The position numbers and the translations under genes are program-made. From NCBI GenBank assembly GCA_027186245.1, contig CP114484.1, forward strand, positions 9,806,001 through 9,870,000: a stretch of DNA of 64,000 nt, in the 5' to 3' direction. The notes under the pieces are model-generated. The model had not been told where the DNA came from, ran no database searches, and saw nothing but the letters and a program-made list of their open reading frames with translations. Each line of letters opens with the position of its first letter. Position 1 is the stretch's first letter. This document shows positions 47,880-59,934 of this stretch, piece after piece. The stretch is from Coriaria nepalensis. Taxonomy: Eukaryota; Streptophyta; Magnoliopsida; Cucurbitales; Coriariaceae.

Positions 47880-48680
47880 CCCGAGCCCAAACTCCTTGTA
47901 TCAATGACAAATCTCGATCAATTGACTTAAAAGATTCCAATGGTTGTGGTTCCAAAATAAGAACAGCTCCATATTCAACTCAATGAAGTGTTCGAGATTT
48001 GTGGGATCATGCAACAGTTTAGTATGCATAGGTTTCGAAGACTCCGACGATTTGTTTATATGGAATCCCACTACTGGGGATTACAAAAGCTTTCAAGTCT
48101 CATATTATTCATCTAAATCATATAGATACGGATTCGAATCGGTTTCAATTCTCTGTCCGAAGACTATATATAAGGCTGCTATATTCTTTAATGATGCAGA
48201 AGTGACAACTCTCTCTATGAGAACAAATTCATGGAGGAGATCAACTGACAACTAGTATTCTCCTAGATAACAAAGATGTGGGAGCTAGATCATATGGTTT
48301 GTTTTTCCAATGGTGTGTAATCCATTGGTTACATTATAACAAAGGATCTTCCGGCATTCTCCGAAGATGGAACTATAGCTGCTTTCGATTTGTTTAAGGA
48401 GAAGTTTCACAAAATAGCCATGCCAATATTGTTTAACAGAAACATACAGAAGACAATTAGTACGAGGTTTGTATTTTGAGGATGTCCTACAACTAGGAGC
48501 CTAGGAGGATCGCTTTGTCTAGGCCTTTACGTACCTCATCGTGCAGTCGAGATTTGCGCAATGAAGGTATACGGTGTAAAAGAGTCTTGGACTAAATTGA
48601 TTAATACTACACCGTACAGTGACTTCTTCACACATTCACCATTAACGTTTCGGTATGATCAGCATTCGAAACAATAATCA
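47880..48680 (+). pseudogene. F-box protein (FBA/kelch-type) pseudogene
   Basis: F-box-associated domain blocks lie in order on + but in different frames and broken by stops: KLLVSMTNLDQLT; then a clean 103-codon stretch (47944-48255) with FVGSCNSLVCIGFEDSDDLFIWNPTTGDYKSF; then SIGYIITKDLPAFSEDGTIAAFDLFKEKFHKIAMP; then GGSLCLGLYVPHRAVEICAMKVYGVKESWTKLINTTP up to about 48640. The N-terminal F-box itself is not recognisable upstream. Intact relatives are SCF substrate receptors and turn over fast in plants. At least two stops or frameshifts (near 48253 and 48317, again near 48478) rule out a single product. Confidence 0.82.
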
Positions 48681-49205
48681 ATTGTTGATTTACCGATGAT
48701 TCTCTCCCGTTAGGCGACGAGAAGAGAGTTGATCTTTCATGGAACCAACGAATACTTTTTTTTAAATGAAAATTTGATGGATCAACGAATTAGATTGAAA
48801 AAATAAATTATTAATATCCACGTGACAGATACGTGGATAATTCTTTGAAAAAATGATGGGTTTATGTGAGTTTTGTTATAATTTATCCTTTGAGTAGAAC
48901 ATTTGTTATATAGCTTATAAAATTTGGGGTATTTATTATAATTTATGATAAATTAAGGGATCAATCATAATTTTCTCAATATAAAAAGGCCGAAAATCTT
49001 AATAGCATCTGAAATATACACTAATTGAAGAGGGTAAAGCTGTAATTTAGCATTTGAAAGGCTTTCTCCACCCTTCTATCCGCTATTTATTGATTTTTAA
49101 GGAAAGCTGGGGGAAAAAAGGCAAGACGCAGAGACAAATATTAGGGTTTTTTGTTTTTTGTTTTTTCTGGTTCTTTGTTCGGAAATCATTAACTTATCGG
49201 CGACG
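48681..49205. other. Spacer upstream of the wound-responsive-like gene
   Basis: AT-rich to 49030, then the likely leader with a TTTTTTGTTTTTTG run near 49148. No gene is seen. Confidence 0.45.
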
Positions 49206-50182
49206 ATGATCTACGACGTTAATTCCCCTTTGTTCCGCTCCTTCCTCAGTCAGAAGGGAGGCGCTGCTGATAAGAGGTACACACTCCCTCTCTCTCTGGA
49301 CTTCTAAATATTATAGAATCGAAGTGGAGTTTTCTTTTTTCATTGATTCAGCTTATGTTCATGTTCTTCAGTGTTATTGTTCTGCCGGTGTATTATGTTT
49401 CCAGGATGTATATGTTTTACTGATTTGAGGCTAGTTTGATGTTATTTGCTTTCATCTGTGCAATAAAGGGGGTTTCTTTTGGTTTCCATTTCTCATAAAC
49501 TCCTTGTAGGTTTTTGGCTAGGTTACTTGATTGAGATGAGGATTTGGAATTTAAATGGTCAAAAAGGCTGTAAGTTGTATGCACTTAGGCTTTCTTGATG
49601 CTGGAAAATCTTGATACCTGAATTATCATCCTCAGACTGTACTGCTAACTAGTTTTTGTTCTTTGTTCTGCATGCTAGAAATATTGGCACTCTGTTTGTT
49701 TGTTTATTGAAATCCCCCCCACCTTCTAAGCCCTAAACATTACAACCTTTACGGGTGTGCATCGGTCGGGTCAATTTGCTGCAAACTGAACCCATCCACC
49801 GAAACTGGTCGCGGACCGATTCGTTGGATGCCCTGACTGATATCTGTATCGATCAGGGGCGGTTGGGGGCATGCAATCAGATGTCATATGGAAGTTATTA
49901 AACTTCATAGCATTGTGGAAGTTGTTGCTTCACAGCAATGTGTTCACCCTAACAACCATATGAAAGTTGTTGCTTATTAGCATTGTCTTCGCACTAGTTG
50001 TTTCCCTCTGTTTTGTTTTTGTATGTCTTACCTACTTCAGGTGTTGGTTTCTTTGATATGTATGTATGAATATATGACTCGTCATGTGGTGGTTTTGGTG
50101 ATTGTTCAGAAAATTGGAAGAGCAGAAACCAAAGGAACAGAGACCAAAGGCCAATGAGAACAAGCCGGTAATGACCGAGTGA
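49206..50182 (+). CDS. Small wound-responsive-like protein (47 residues)
   Basis: Two exons (49206-49276 and 50110-50182) join to 47 residues: MIYDVNSPLFRSFLSQKGG, then a basic/Gln-rich tail RKLEEQKPKEQRPKANENKPVMTE. The N-terminus is strongly conserved among short plant proteins annotated wound-responsive (At3g07230 in memory). The tail is charged and probably disordered. There is no signal peptide, membrane segment or known catalytic motif, and the biochemical role is unknown. Neither exon is long enough to stand out alone: the gene is recognised by the ATG exon with a good donor (AAGAG then GTACAC) and a good acceptor (TTGTTCAG) restoring the frame. The 0.83 kb intron carries a repeat-like insert near 49752-49870. 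Confidence 0.85.
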
Positions 50183-51619
50183 TATAGCTGAAATGGGGTT
50201 AATATGAGATGTTAGGTCGTTTTCATAAATGTCATTGTTGTATAATCTTGTATCCTAGGGCTTTTGAGTTTTGCAACATTTGCTCTTGTTAAACTTTAAG
50301 ATGCTGTTCTCTCTTTACTAAGGAAACAAGTTAGGATTGAAAAGACTGTTCAAATTCTGCTCTCCATATTCTATAGATTGAAATTGAATCTTGAAAAAAG
50401 AGAGCATCCATTTGTTTTGATTACAGTGGTTCAATCTGACAGAATGTTATGGCTAATTAATTGTTTCGCTAAATAAAGCGAGCCAAAATACCAACTATGC
50501 ATGTGACAATGCTTTTGGATCTATTAATTCTCATTCCTCCACGTGGCCAATTATACCATCATCGTCCTCAGCATTTTCTTCAACTCTTCTATGTCTTTAT
50601 TGAGAGACCCTTGCCTTTCTTCACTGGTAAATGTGGGCCACACCTACGTATAATTCATCAAAGCAAAACTCTGTTTGTTCTGCTTTTATTCTTTACCGTT
50701 ATGCTCTATGTGCATCAAGATCATAGAACGTATAATCGTAACAGGAATCTTTAAGTAATTAATAGAACCTCTGGTCAAAGGAAAAAAGGAAGGGGAAAGA
50801 GAGACATGTGGGTCCCCTTGTGGGGGTGTTGCTGGTGCATGAAGAGGGGCATTACACACTTGAGTGATCATAAGTACCTTCCCATGTGCAACCACTCTTA
50901 ACCTCTAACAAACTCTTCTTTCTTTCTTTCTCCTTCTTTTCTTCTTTTCTTCTTTCATCTGTCTTCCCTCTTCCCTCTTCTGTCGTCTCGGCCGTAGTGT
51001 ACTACCTATTTCACACCACCGCAGCGTATATACCACAATTGGTTGGTAGGATAGACTTTCAAAGCGTTGACAACCTATATCAAAATTTTAGATATGAGTT
51101 TGAACCCACGCAACATTATAAGTCCTTAAGATATGTGCCTTGGGAAAAATGTGTAGACCTTCTTTTTCTACCTACACTTTACCTTTCATACCATTCTCCT
51201 TACTTCCAAGTATCATAAGTTACCAAAACATCCTAAACCCTTTGGCGTGTTGAAGGATAGTGCAATTTATCTCATCGCACATAAGTAAGCACATGAGATA
51301 AACTTCATGTTATGTCAGTAGAAGGTGGTTAATGAATAATGATAGTGAGGTGGAAAAAAGTTTCTAAAGTTACTTTTTCTTTCCAATGGCAATGTTAGTT
51401 AGTCCTTTTGTCTCCTCTTATGTCCTATCTATAATTCTATATAGTCTGTCTTTACTAATTTCCTTTATTCACGCCGCTCTCACTTCCAATCTTCTTTTCT
51501 TTCTCTCCAATCTCCACTCCTTAAACAAATAATACCAAGTACTCAACTTTCCGACAAGCCCTTTGATGTTCTCATACTAGTAGTGGTAGTAGAAGAAGAA
51601 GAAGTTGACAGAAGCAAAC
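50183..51619. other. Spacer between the small gene and the acidic membrane protein gene
   Basis: 3' UTR, then unassigned DNA. Frames at 50497-50754 and 50886-51218 have no family resemblance. A long pyrimidine-rich stretch (50900-50990) and AGAAGA repeats at 51590-51604 precede the next ATG. No gene is seen. Confidence 0.45.
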
Positions 51620-52972
51620 ATGTCTCAACCCTCTCTCTCAAGCATCTTGTGCAAGAAAGGAGACATCTCCATTTTAGTATCTGAGCTCTTCAATCTTTGC
51701 TTCTCCTTTGTTTGTCACCACCCACTTTACTTTTCCTACTTGATCTTCTTCTTCCCAAACATTCTCAAGCTTGTTTCTTACCTCTCCCCACTCTTCATCA
51801 CTACCTTCCTCCTCCTCCTATCTTTCCTAATCAGCACTCTCGACCAATTGGGTTCTGAATCCACTAACATGGGCTTCCTTTCCACTACATATCAAGTCAT
51901 TTTCGACACTCTACGACCATGTCCACTGGTGCCGGGTCATGATTTTCTAGAAAACGAAGAGGAGGAGAAGAAGTTTCTAGAACACGGGTTTGAAGAGCTT
52001 GAAGCATATAAGATTGTTTTTGAGACATATACATTTGAAACAGGAGAAGATGATCGTGATCTAGGCTTACTAGTTGATGTTCCAGAGGTTGAAGTTCAGG
52101 TAGATCAGTACAATAATTTCTCGCGATTAAAATCCAGAAACATGTCAGATGATGAAGATGATGATCAGTACCCAGTAGAGAATACTTTGCCTTGTTCTGA
52201 TCACGGGAAGATCTTTCAATTATTAGAGGAAGAGGAGAAAGACAGAGAAGATTATGAGCTGGTAAAGAAGGAGCTGGTGGTGGAGAAAGAAGTCAACAGA
52301 CAGGGAAAAGAGATGGACAAGGTTAATCAAAAGGTAATAAAGGAAAAAGATCTTGTTACAAGGGAATCCAATGCAATAGCTAGTAACAAATTAAATACTA
52401 TTGGAGTAACTGATGCCAATTATGGTAAAAATGAAGGAGATAATTATAGTACTGCCAGTAGTAACATTAGTAGCAGTGCAAATAGTTCTCCGAGATCAGG
52501 GTCGAATTATTACAGCAATAGCTCGGTCGGAGGCTCTATGAGGCGAGAGATAGAGTGGAGGAGGACGTTAGCATGCAAGCTGTTCGAAGAGAGACATAAC
52601 AAGAACATAGACAAGATGAGTAACAATGTAGATGGGAATGGGGGAAGTGAAGGGATGGACATGTTATGGGAAACACATGATGAGATGGAGTCAGTTACAT
52701 GCAGTAAAAGAACAGGAAAGTCTAAAAGCAACAAGAATCACAAGGAAAAAGAGAGGAAGAAGATATTGATGTTAGATGAAGAAGAGGACGAGGAAGAAGA
52801 TGAGGAATTGGGGAGTGATGGTGGGCGTCTCTGCTGCTTACAGGCATTGAAGTTTTCTGCAGGGAAGATGAATTTAGGAATGGGGAAGCCTAATCTTGTC
52901 AAGATTTCTAAGGCCCTAAAGGGGTTTGGATGGTTGCACCATGTCAAGCATTCCAAGAAGGCAAACCATTAA
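51620..52972 (+). CDS. Plant-specific acidic membrane-anchored protein (L34Ae-like annotation class)
   Basis: Single exon, 450 residues from the ATG at 51620 (MSQPSLSSILCKKGD). One long hydrophobic region (about 16-75; LIFFFPNILKLVSYLSPLFITTFLLLLSFLIS) predicts one or two membrane segments. A long acidic, Glu-rich, low-complexity middle follows, then a Ser/Asn-rich patch (SSNISSSANSSPRSGSNYY). The conserved C-terminal blocks are REIEWRRTLACKLFEERHN, GMDMLWETHDE and RLCCLQALKFSAGKMNLGMGKPNLVKISKALKGFGWLHHV. These blocks identify an angiosperm family often labelled 60S ribosomal protein L34Ae or trichohyalin-like; the ribosomal name is not supported by any feature I can see. The function is unknown. 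The conserved C-terminus with cysteines may be the working part. Confidence 0.85.
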   Translation: MSQPSLSSILCKKGDISILVSELFNLCFSFVCHHPLYFSYLIFFFPNILKLVSYLSPLFITTFLLLLSFLISTLDQLGSESTNMGFLSTTYQVIFDTLRPCPLVPGHDFLENEEEEKKFLEHGFEELEAYKIVFETYTFETGEDDRDLGLLVDVPEVEVQVDQYNNFSRLKSRNMSDDEDDDQYPVENTLPCSDHGKIFQLLEEEEKDREDYELVKKELVVEKEVNRQGKEMDKVNQKVIKEKDLVTRESNAIASNKLNTIGVTDANYGKNEGDNYSTASSNISSSANSSPRSGSNYYSNSSVGGSMRREIEWRRTLACKLFEERHNKNIDKMSNNVDGNGGSEGMDMLWETHDEMESVTCSKRTGKSKSNKNHKEKERKKILMLDEEEDEEEDEELGSDGGRLCCLQALKFSAGKMNLGMGKPNLVKISKALKGFGWLHHVKHSKKANH

Positions 52973-53604
52973 CTCATTGACTAATTAATCCTATGCTGCT
53001 AATTATGTTAATTCCTGCGTTCATGTAATTTCACTTCTCTTCTTCAACTAAAAAGTACATATATTTGTTTTTCATGCCCAGACATTTGCATTGCAGGTAT
53101 AATTGATCAATTTACGCTACACCGAGTCAGCTAAAACATTCCTCTTTACACTTTTTTGACAAGAAGTGGGGGTAGTGAAATGATACGTAAGAGTGGAGTG
53201 AGTGACTTTGTAATGCATGTTTTTATCTGGCATATATGTATTTGCAATAAGCCCAAGCCACAAAATATGAGCTCTTTTAGTGGCAGTGAAGAACGATTTT
53301 CCTTGATAGTCGATTCTATTTTAACTGCAGAAAACTAGAATTCTTACATTTACTCTTTCTACGAAAAAGAAAGACCCTTTCAATCCTAAACCAATAAAAA
53401 TTATCCTAGAAAAATTTCATGTAGTTAATGCTGCCCAACTTTTAATACCATAAATTCATATATCACTAAGAAGAAAGACCAAATTACTAATAACCTAAAA
53501 ACTCACCTACAATAATAGATTGTTGGTTTCTTTCTTTCCTTTTCAAGCAGTAGCAGTAACTCTTGGTGCACTACATTTGGCAGTAGCCTACAATAATAGA
53601 TATC
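52973..53604. other. Convergent spacer between the acidic protein gene and the G3BP-like gene
   Basis: 3' UTRs of two convergent genes plus AT-rich DNA. The 60-codon frame at 53156 is not coding-like. Nothing else is seen. Confidence 0.5.
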
Positions 53605-56423
53605 CTACATGGGCTCGGCCCTATGATGATATCCTTCCTCACCTTCACCACCACGATTACCAGTATACCTATTTCCATAATCTGCTCTGGTGCTGATGTT
53701 AATATAATTACTCCGACCAAAGGACCTGCTGCCACCTCCATAGTTGACTCCACGACCTCTTCCTCCTCCCTCATTGCTTCTGTATCCACCCACCCTTCCA
53801 GATGAATATCGTCCCCTACTATTCCCTGTGAAGTAACAATGAGAGGAAGGATTTTATTGTCTAAGTTACCTTGGTATCCTAAAAGTAAAATCTGCCATAG
53901 AATTTTTACGTACCTCGGTTGGTTGATCTCTTCTCCTCAACAACTACATGGCGTCCATTGATCAGGATGGGGGAAGCCTGAAACAACCATTAAAGATATT
54001 ACTTGGAAAGAACTGTTAACAAAACTATAATAGAGAAATCAATCACAAATGTTTTTTCAGTCAAGTAAGAATATACCAAACAATTGAGTACACAGATTTG
54101 AATAAAATCAGAAAACCAACTATAATAACGAGGAGAAGATTAGCAAGATAAATCCTGATGCCAAAAGTATTAAGAAGACCATTCAATTGTCCACCTATAC
54201 CAGCAAAAAATAAAAGGGCAAAAGCACATGGGAAAAAATGAAATCGAGCTTAAAAGTAGAAAACATGAACATTCCTTTCTCTCTGCTCGCAGAATCCCGA
54301 CAGAGACAAAAATATCAAGTGTCATGCCCTCACAGAATCAATGAAAAGGAAATACAGGAAAAAGAAAAAGAAAAGAAAACCTAAACATACCTCAATCGCA
54401 CTTTGGACGGCACTTGTGACCTCGAATTCAATAAAGCCAAAGCCAAACCCCTGAAATGTAAGATAGGCATTACATGTTTTAAGAGCATTGCATATTTGTG
54501 ATGAGTACGAAATGGACACCCGAGAAATAAACATTGCTGTCATTGTCACACCTTTTGATTTCTAACTTGAATACCGCCACTCCTAATAGGTCCAAACTTA
54601 CTAAATTCATTCTCAAGAAGCATATGTGTAACATTTGGCGGAAGACCTTTGAGATAGATAGAATGGCCATCTCCTGTGCAAAATACAAATATATAAATCC
54701 TTCGATTCACAGTATTAAGTAAATCTAGTTAGCCAGTAAAACTGCATGATACTTTAGATTCTCCACCTTCGACTTCCTGAATATTCCCATTTTCATTAGT
54801 ATGTGTGTTGGAAATCACAGTTTCAGTAAGTGGGACTGGAGGAGGTGGATCAGTCATTTGCTGCTCTTCGCTCTTCGATACAGACCTTCGGGGAGGAGCA
54901 GGAGTTGGAAAAGGAGCAATATTTTCCTTTGTAACCTTCAACTGAAACAGTAACAGGAAGTGTTATAATATTCCCCCCGAGACTTTCAGTGCTAGGCCGA
55001 ACAGCCTCTAGGTTGCATCTATTGATACATATCAAATTAGCTGGTTGATTTGCAAGTATCTCCCTAGACTAAACTTCAAGTATATGCACTGTAAGTTGAT
55101 AATCATAAGATAGTACATTGTTCTTACTATAGAAGCATAAGACTTCTTTGGCACTTCCTCAATTTTAGAGTTAGATTCAGCCACCATCTGAACATCATCT
55201 GAAACTTCATCAACGACTTCAGGCAATGGCTCTTCCTCTTCTTCAATGGGACCCTGCTCGTCCTCAGGTGGACTGTAGACCTCTTCACCACCAATTTCCT
55301 CTTCTGGTACAGCTTCTGGCTCGCCAAGATGATTCTCTGGTACGAGAGAAACATATGTTAGAAGCTACATTTAATATCATTCAATGACACTCACTAGTGA
55401 TGCCTTTGAGCGCTATCTTGTATTGACTTGACCATACCAGAAACAACAGGAGCTTCAACACCAGTACTCAAATCATGGCTACCATTTTGATAGATAGGAG
55501 GAACATCGAGATATCTAAAAACATCATTCAACACAAAATAGCCTTTGTCTTGCGGTGCCAGGAAGAAAGCCTGAGTAAATTTTAGCCTCACATTGTCCTT
55601 TCTTGTCAAATATCCAGTGACAAGGACAATGACTCCATTATTATAAGATTCTTGGGCATCAACTGTTATGATCTCAACTGTGCATTCGCCATATTCAAGA
55701 GAGAGTATCTTTTCATTGATTGCCTATTCAATTGGATGTTACACAAACATACAAGGAATCAGAGGTATAATGATAACCCATACTGCTAGATAAGTAGAAT
55801 AATGCTTAAAATAGGGACATGTTCAGCTCCTACCAGTGCACCTCCCATTTACCATTTTCCTCTTTAGTAACTAATTATGCATGACAAAATAAAATTCATA
55901 TTATTTTTAAAATATCATTAAGCAGAATATTCTGGAAGGTTTGAATTCTCTTTCTGATCATATCATATACCACTGTGACTCAGCCATGTAAGAAATAAGG
56001 TCCGCTGAAGACACCATTACCCAAGGATTCTAGGAGTACATAAGTTGGGACCATAACCTGCTTCAATATATTTTATCATAAGATTAAACAGTGTGAGTGT
56101 CTCTGCGTGTGCATGTGAGGGGAGAGAGAGAGAGAGATAATCTTACTTGCATGGTAGTTGTAATACTCAGGATCCCACCTTCTTCAGGACGGCCAAGCTT
56201 GCTACAATCCTGGTAAAACCGATGAACAAGCTCTGGAGATTGATGCAGGATATGGTAGTATTGGTGAACAAAGGCATGTCCAACCTATGTTACACCAAAA
56301 ATTCACAATCAAATGCTAAAACATAATATAGATTTCAAAGAGACGTGTCATTGATGGTATACAAACACATACAACATCAGCTGCTGGAGGAGTAACTGGG
56401 TCTTGCTGCACAGCAGATGCCAT
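53605..56423 (-). CDS. NTF2- and RRM-domain protein, G3BP-like
   Basis: Nine exons on - (56376-56423, 56147-56284, 55438-55723, 55128-55336, 54767-54941, 54552-54673, 54391-54450, 53914-53977, 53605-53825) join to 440 residues. The NTF2-like domain spans about 15-135 (VGHAFVHQYYHILHQSPELVHRFYQDCSKLGRP, then VLVTGYLTRKDNVRLKFTQAFFLAPQDKGYFVLNDVFRY). An acidic linker follows (PIEEEEEPLPEVVDEVSDDV), then a Pro-rich patch, the RRM (RNP2 IYLKGL; RNP1 KGFGFGFIEF) and an RG/Gly-rich tail (GGGRGRGVNYGGGS). This is the G3BP architecture: an RNA-binding stress-granule scaffold whose NTF2 fold dimerises and docks partners. Plant G3BPs act in stress and pathogen responses. A leader exon probably lies near 57040-57130, with an intron before the ATG. 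Confidence 0.95.
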
Positions 56424-57200
56424 ATCTTGTCACTGGTTGATCTGCTTTCGCAAAGAAAAAAATGATTATTCACTTTACACCCTTCTTTCTGTCACAAGTA
56501 TTGCGGAACGATAGTTAACTCAGGGAGATATATTTTTCTTGGCATCAATGCCTATTGTTCGGAAAATCCATCACTTATTCCAGGGTATCTCGTAAGACTA
56601 GTTACTACCAATGAGTCCATTGTTCAAGAATTATAGAGAAGAATGTCAAGCTCAAAATTCACTACATGGTCCAGGAGTGGTTTCCTAATCAGAGGCCAAC
56701 AAGAAATTAGGAAAACAGGGCTATATATTCCTTTTTGGACGCGTAAGAGACAGAGAAACATATTGTAGCAGTTCGGTGAGTAAGAACCTTGAGCACTCGA
56801 AATGAAGCAGAACCCTAACTTGCGAAACCGATAAAAGGATTACAGGTTGAAACGAAAGAACTAAGCTACGTGATTCTTTGCTACCATTTTCACTGGAAGA
56901 ACTTCCATCAAAACAAACACAAGCTAAGAATACACTAACAGAAAAGACACTTGTACTAAGAATAAAATAACACTAACCTGCTAGAGACAGCTTCACTACA
57001 AACGTTAGAGAACTCAAAGAAGAAAAAGCTCATTTGAAAGCGCGAGAAGAAACACTACCTGAGCTCGCAAAGCTGATGGATCGGAGGAAATGAGGTGAGA
57101 GAAGAGAGTGTCTCTTGTGTTTAGCTAAAGTAGCTTCTCCCACCTCTTCTCTGGTGGTTTAGGGTTTCCTTACTCAGCTGGATTCTCCTCAGGAGAAAGC
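56424..57200 (-). promoter_or_regulatory. Leader intron and promoter of the G3BP-like gene
   Basis: A plausible acceptor (GCGAAAGCAG) lies about 25 bases before the ATG on the - strand. The sequence upstream is AT-rich and intron-like until a purine-rich leader near 57040-57180. I see no coding frame. Confidence 0.4.
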
Positions 57201-58889
57201 GCCAGGGCAAGGAGGAGGAATGGACAGGGAAGAAGAAATGTAGAGGGTTTTGCGTTTTATATGACTAGAGAGACTGAGCGGGTGTGTGCTTTTTTCTGTA
57301 CTACCTGCCGCGCTGGATTCGTCCACATTCGAATAATTAATTAACAAAAACACGAAAAGAAGAATTTGTAAAAGTACACTTTTCTCAATAATCACAACAC
57401 TCATTTATAATTTTTTAATATATGACTTTTAAAATAAAATAAAATAAATAAATTAAAAAATAAAGAAAAAAAAAACTAAAAAAATTAATATATTCTAATA
57501 ACTTATCTATCTAAATCCTCGTTACTTTCTTCCCCCTTTTCTCATAAATTCATACTCAAATTTCTTACATCCACATTTCATTTTAACGGATCATCTCCCA
57601 TTTCTCACTTGCGAAATCACCTAATATGCCAGTCTGAAATAAATTTGAAGTCTAAAATCATCAGTAATGACAAGTAATGAAAAACACCGATGTAAAGAAC
57701 ATAAAAATCATACGATATGTATTTATAAAAAAATTAGAAATTTGATCGTGTAAAATTTGAATTTTATTTTATTGAAATCTTGTACATAATATGAAATCTA
57801 GAGTCTGAATCTCATATCAAAATCAAATTTTGGTCCTGCATTCATAAAAATTTATTTTTGAGATAATGTTAGGACATTGTCTCGTACCAAAATATTTAAT
57901 TTCATAAAACTTAAAACTGAGATAGAATATAGAAATGTTATTATTCACTAAAGGGTTTTATAAATAAATTAAACCTTTTTTATTTTCAGAATGGATGAAT
58001 CACTTACACTTAGCCGAGTATTCAAGTCTAAGAATAATTCTTCTTGTGCGATTATTATTTATTCGAAGTTGCACGAGGTGATTTCTATAATTAAGGAAAA
58101 GTAAGATTATAAATAACTGAAACTATTTAGCAAATTATGCTTTGACTATTTCCTAAAGATTGATAGGAGGCTTTCATTATCCGCTCAGATAGTTAATGTT
58201 TTGGTCCTCCGTCAAGCTCAATAAAAAAGAAGTATGAGAAATGGTACATCATAAATGGTCATCCTCTTTGTTACTCAATGACAAATTTTGCTCTTATTAC
58301 AAGACTAAGGTGTCACAAGCCACCGGTCTCCTTACCTTGCACAGTTAGAGATGACCAAAAGTACCGTAGATACCAGTATTCAAGGGTACCGATACCATTC
58401 TCGTATAGCAGGTACCAATACCAAAACTACAAACTTATATTCCAGTTAGGTACTGACGATACCGAAAGTACTGATACTAGGTACTGAATTTTTAAAATAA
58501 AAAAAATTATTACTTATCTTCTTGAAATTATATTGTTTATTTATATATCAAATATATGTCAATTTAACCAAAAGAAAAAATATATCATAATTTCAAATTT
58601 AGTTTATATATTTAATTTTTAGTTTTTAAAAAAAAATAGTTATATATATATATATATGGAATTTTATATATTTCATAATTTCATCCGATTGTCGAACTCA
58701 TGACAAGCATTCAAGTTGACAAGGAATTTTTCCGGATATTAAAAAACCAAGGGAGATGTTTGCTTAGTCCAGTAAGTATTACTAAATTTTAATTAAATAT
58801 TTTATTTACATTCTAATAAATTTACTTGGAACTTTATTTTAATAAAATAGTTGGCAGCATATCACTGAATATTTATCGTTGATTTAGAT

Positions 58890-58964
58890 TTGGTTATAAA
58901 ATTACCTTAAATTGTTCACTTGGATTTTGGTTATAAAATTACCCCAAATTATTCACTTGGATTG
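58890..58964. repeat. Tandem direct repeat, two units of 37 bases
   Basis: TTGGTTATAAAATTACC starts at 58890 and recurs at 58927. Each unit continues (T/C)(T/C)AAATT(G/A)TTCACTTGGATT. It is non-coding. Confidence 0.75.
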
Positions 58965-59534
58965 CAAGAAGGCCTATAACAATAGTGGACAACCTCTTCA
59001 CTACGGTGTTGGTTGGGATGACAAATAAAAATTGATAAGTAGATGACCCATTGCTCATAAGGTATATATGAAAATCATAGTTATGGCCTTTTAGGACTTT
59101 CGATAGATATTATTATGTCATAATACTATTGACTTTTGAGTTTTAGTTATATTATGGGAATGGAAAAATGACCTGCAAGCTTTGGTTGGGACCATATGTA
59201 CAATGTGTATATGCCACTCCATCTTAAAAATATGCATTAGGTGACCTTAGTCGTAGATTTTCACTCTTAAACTATATATGTGATGGATTCAAGAGTAGAT
59301 CTGCATGAGATAAATTAAGTCATTATAGTGTGTCTGGCGTGATGCAAAAGCTTACCTAAATCATGCGTTGTAACATCAAATTGTATAGGAAACTAAAGAT
59401 GGACTTCGATTTATAAATGGTCGAAGTGCCATAAAATTTATATAATAATGGGGAGATTGTGGTGTTTACACGTAAATAAAGTTACATATGATGAGGTTTT
59501 CATTAAAGTATGTAAATAATGATATGATTAAGTT

Positions 59535-59850
59535 TGCATTTAAAACTTTAAATTTGTTAAACAAAAACCCTAAACCTAAACCTAGATCTAAACCTAAAAA
59601 AGAAAAAAAAAAGCATGATTTTAGCCTGACCATTTTGGATTGAAATCACTATCCTAGACCGAAATCTTGATTTCGGTGTGGGACAATAGGTATATTTTTG
59701 TATTTTTAAACTTTAAACTTCAAACATTAAATTTGTTAAACAAAAACCTTATACCTAAACCTGAAAAAGAAAAAAAAATAATGATTTTGACTTGACCATT
59801 TTGGACCAAAATCACCGTCCTATACTAAAATTAGGATAGTAGGTATATTT
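59535..59850. repeat. Tandem direct repeat, two diverged units of about 160-170 bases
   Basis: Both units contain AAATTTGTTAAACAAAAACC, a run of CCTAAACCT-type words, AAAGAAAAAAAA, GACCATTTTGGA, a CACYRTCCTA block and TAGGTATATTTTTG. The first starts near 59535 and the second near 59705. Repeated CTAAAC words recall degenerate telomere-type sequence. Non-coding; it may be the subterminal part of a transposon whose transposase relic lies just to the right. Confidence 0.65.
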
Positions 59851-59934
59851 TTGCATTTTCTTAACTTAAAACCTTATAATTCAAACTTAAATTTAAACAC
59901 TAAATACAAAACTTAAAATTAAACCGTAAATATC

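Larger units (their letters stand above)
57201..59930. other. Repeat-rich, gene-poor region
   Basis: No gene is supported. A stretch at 58345-58490 has many GTACCGATACC-like words (microsatellite-like, low complexity). Direct repeats at 58890-58964 and 59535-59850 are listed separately. A TA microsatellite lies at about 58640-58658. Confidence 0.5.

Noticed and set aside
55980..56060. Possible extra exon of the G3BP-like gene (frame VMVPTYVLLESLGNG)
   Set aside because: The NTF2 domain is continuous when exon 2 is joined straight to 55723; adding this stretch interrupts the fold and meets a stop.
58278..58487. Tyr/Arg-rich 69-codon frame
   Set aside because: Comes from GATACC/GTACC-type low-complexity repeats.
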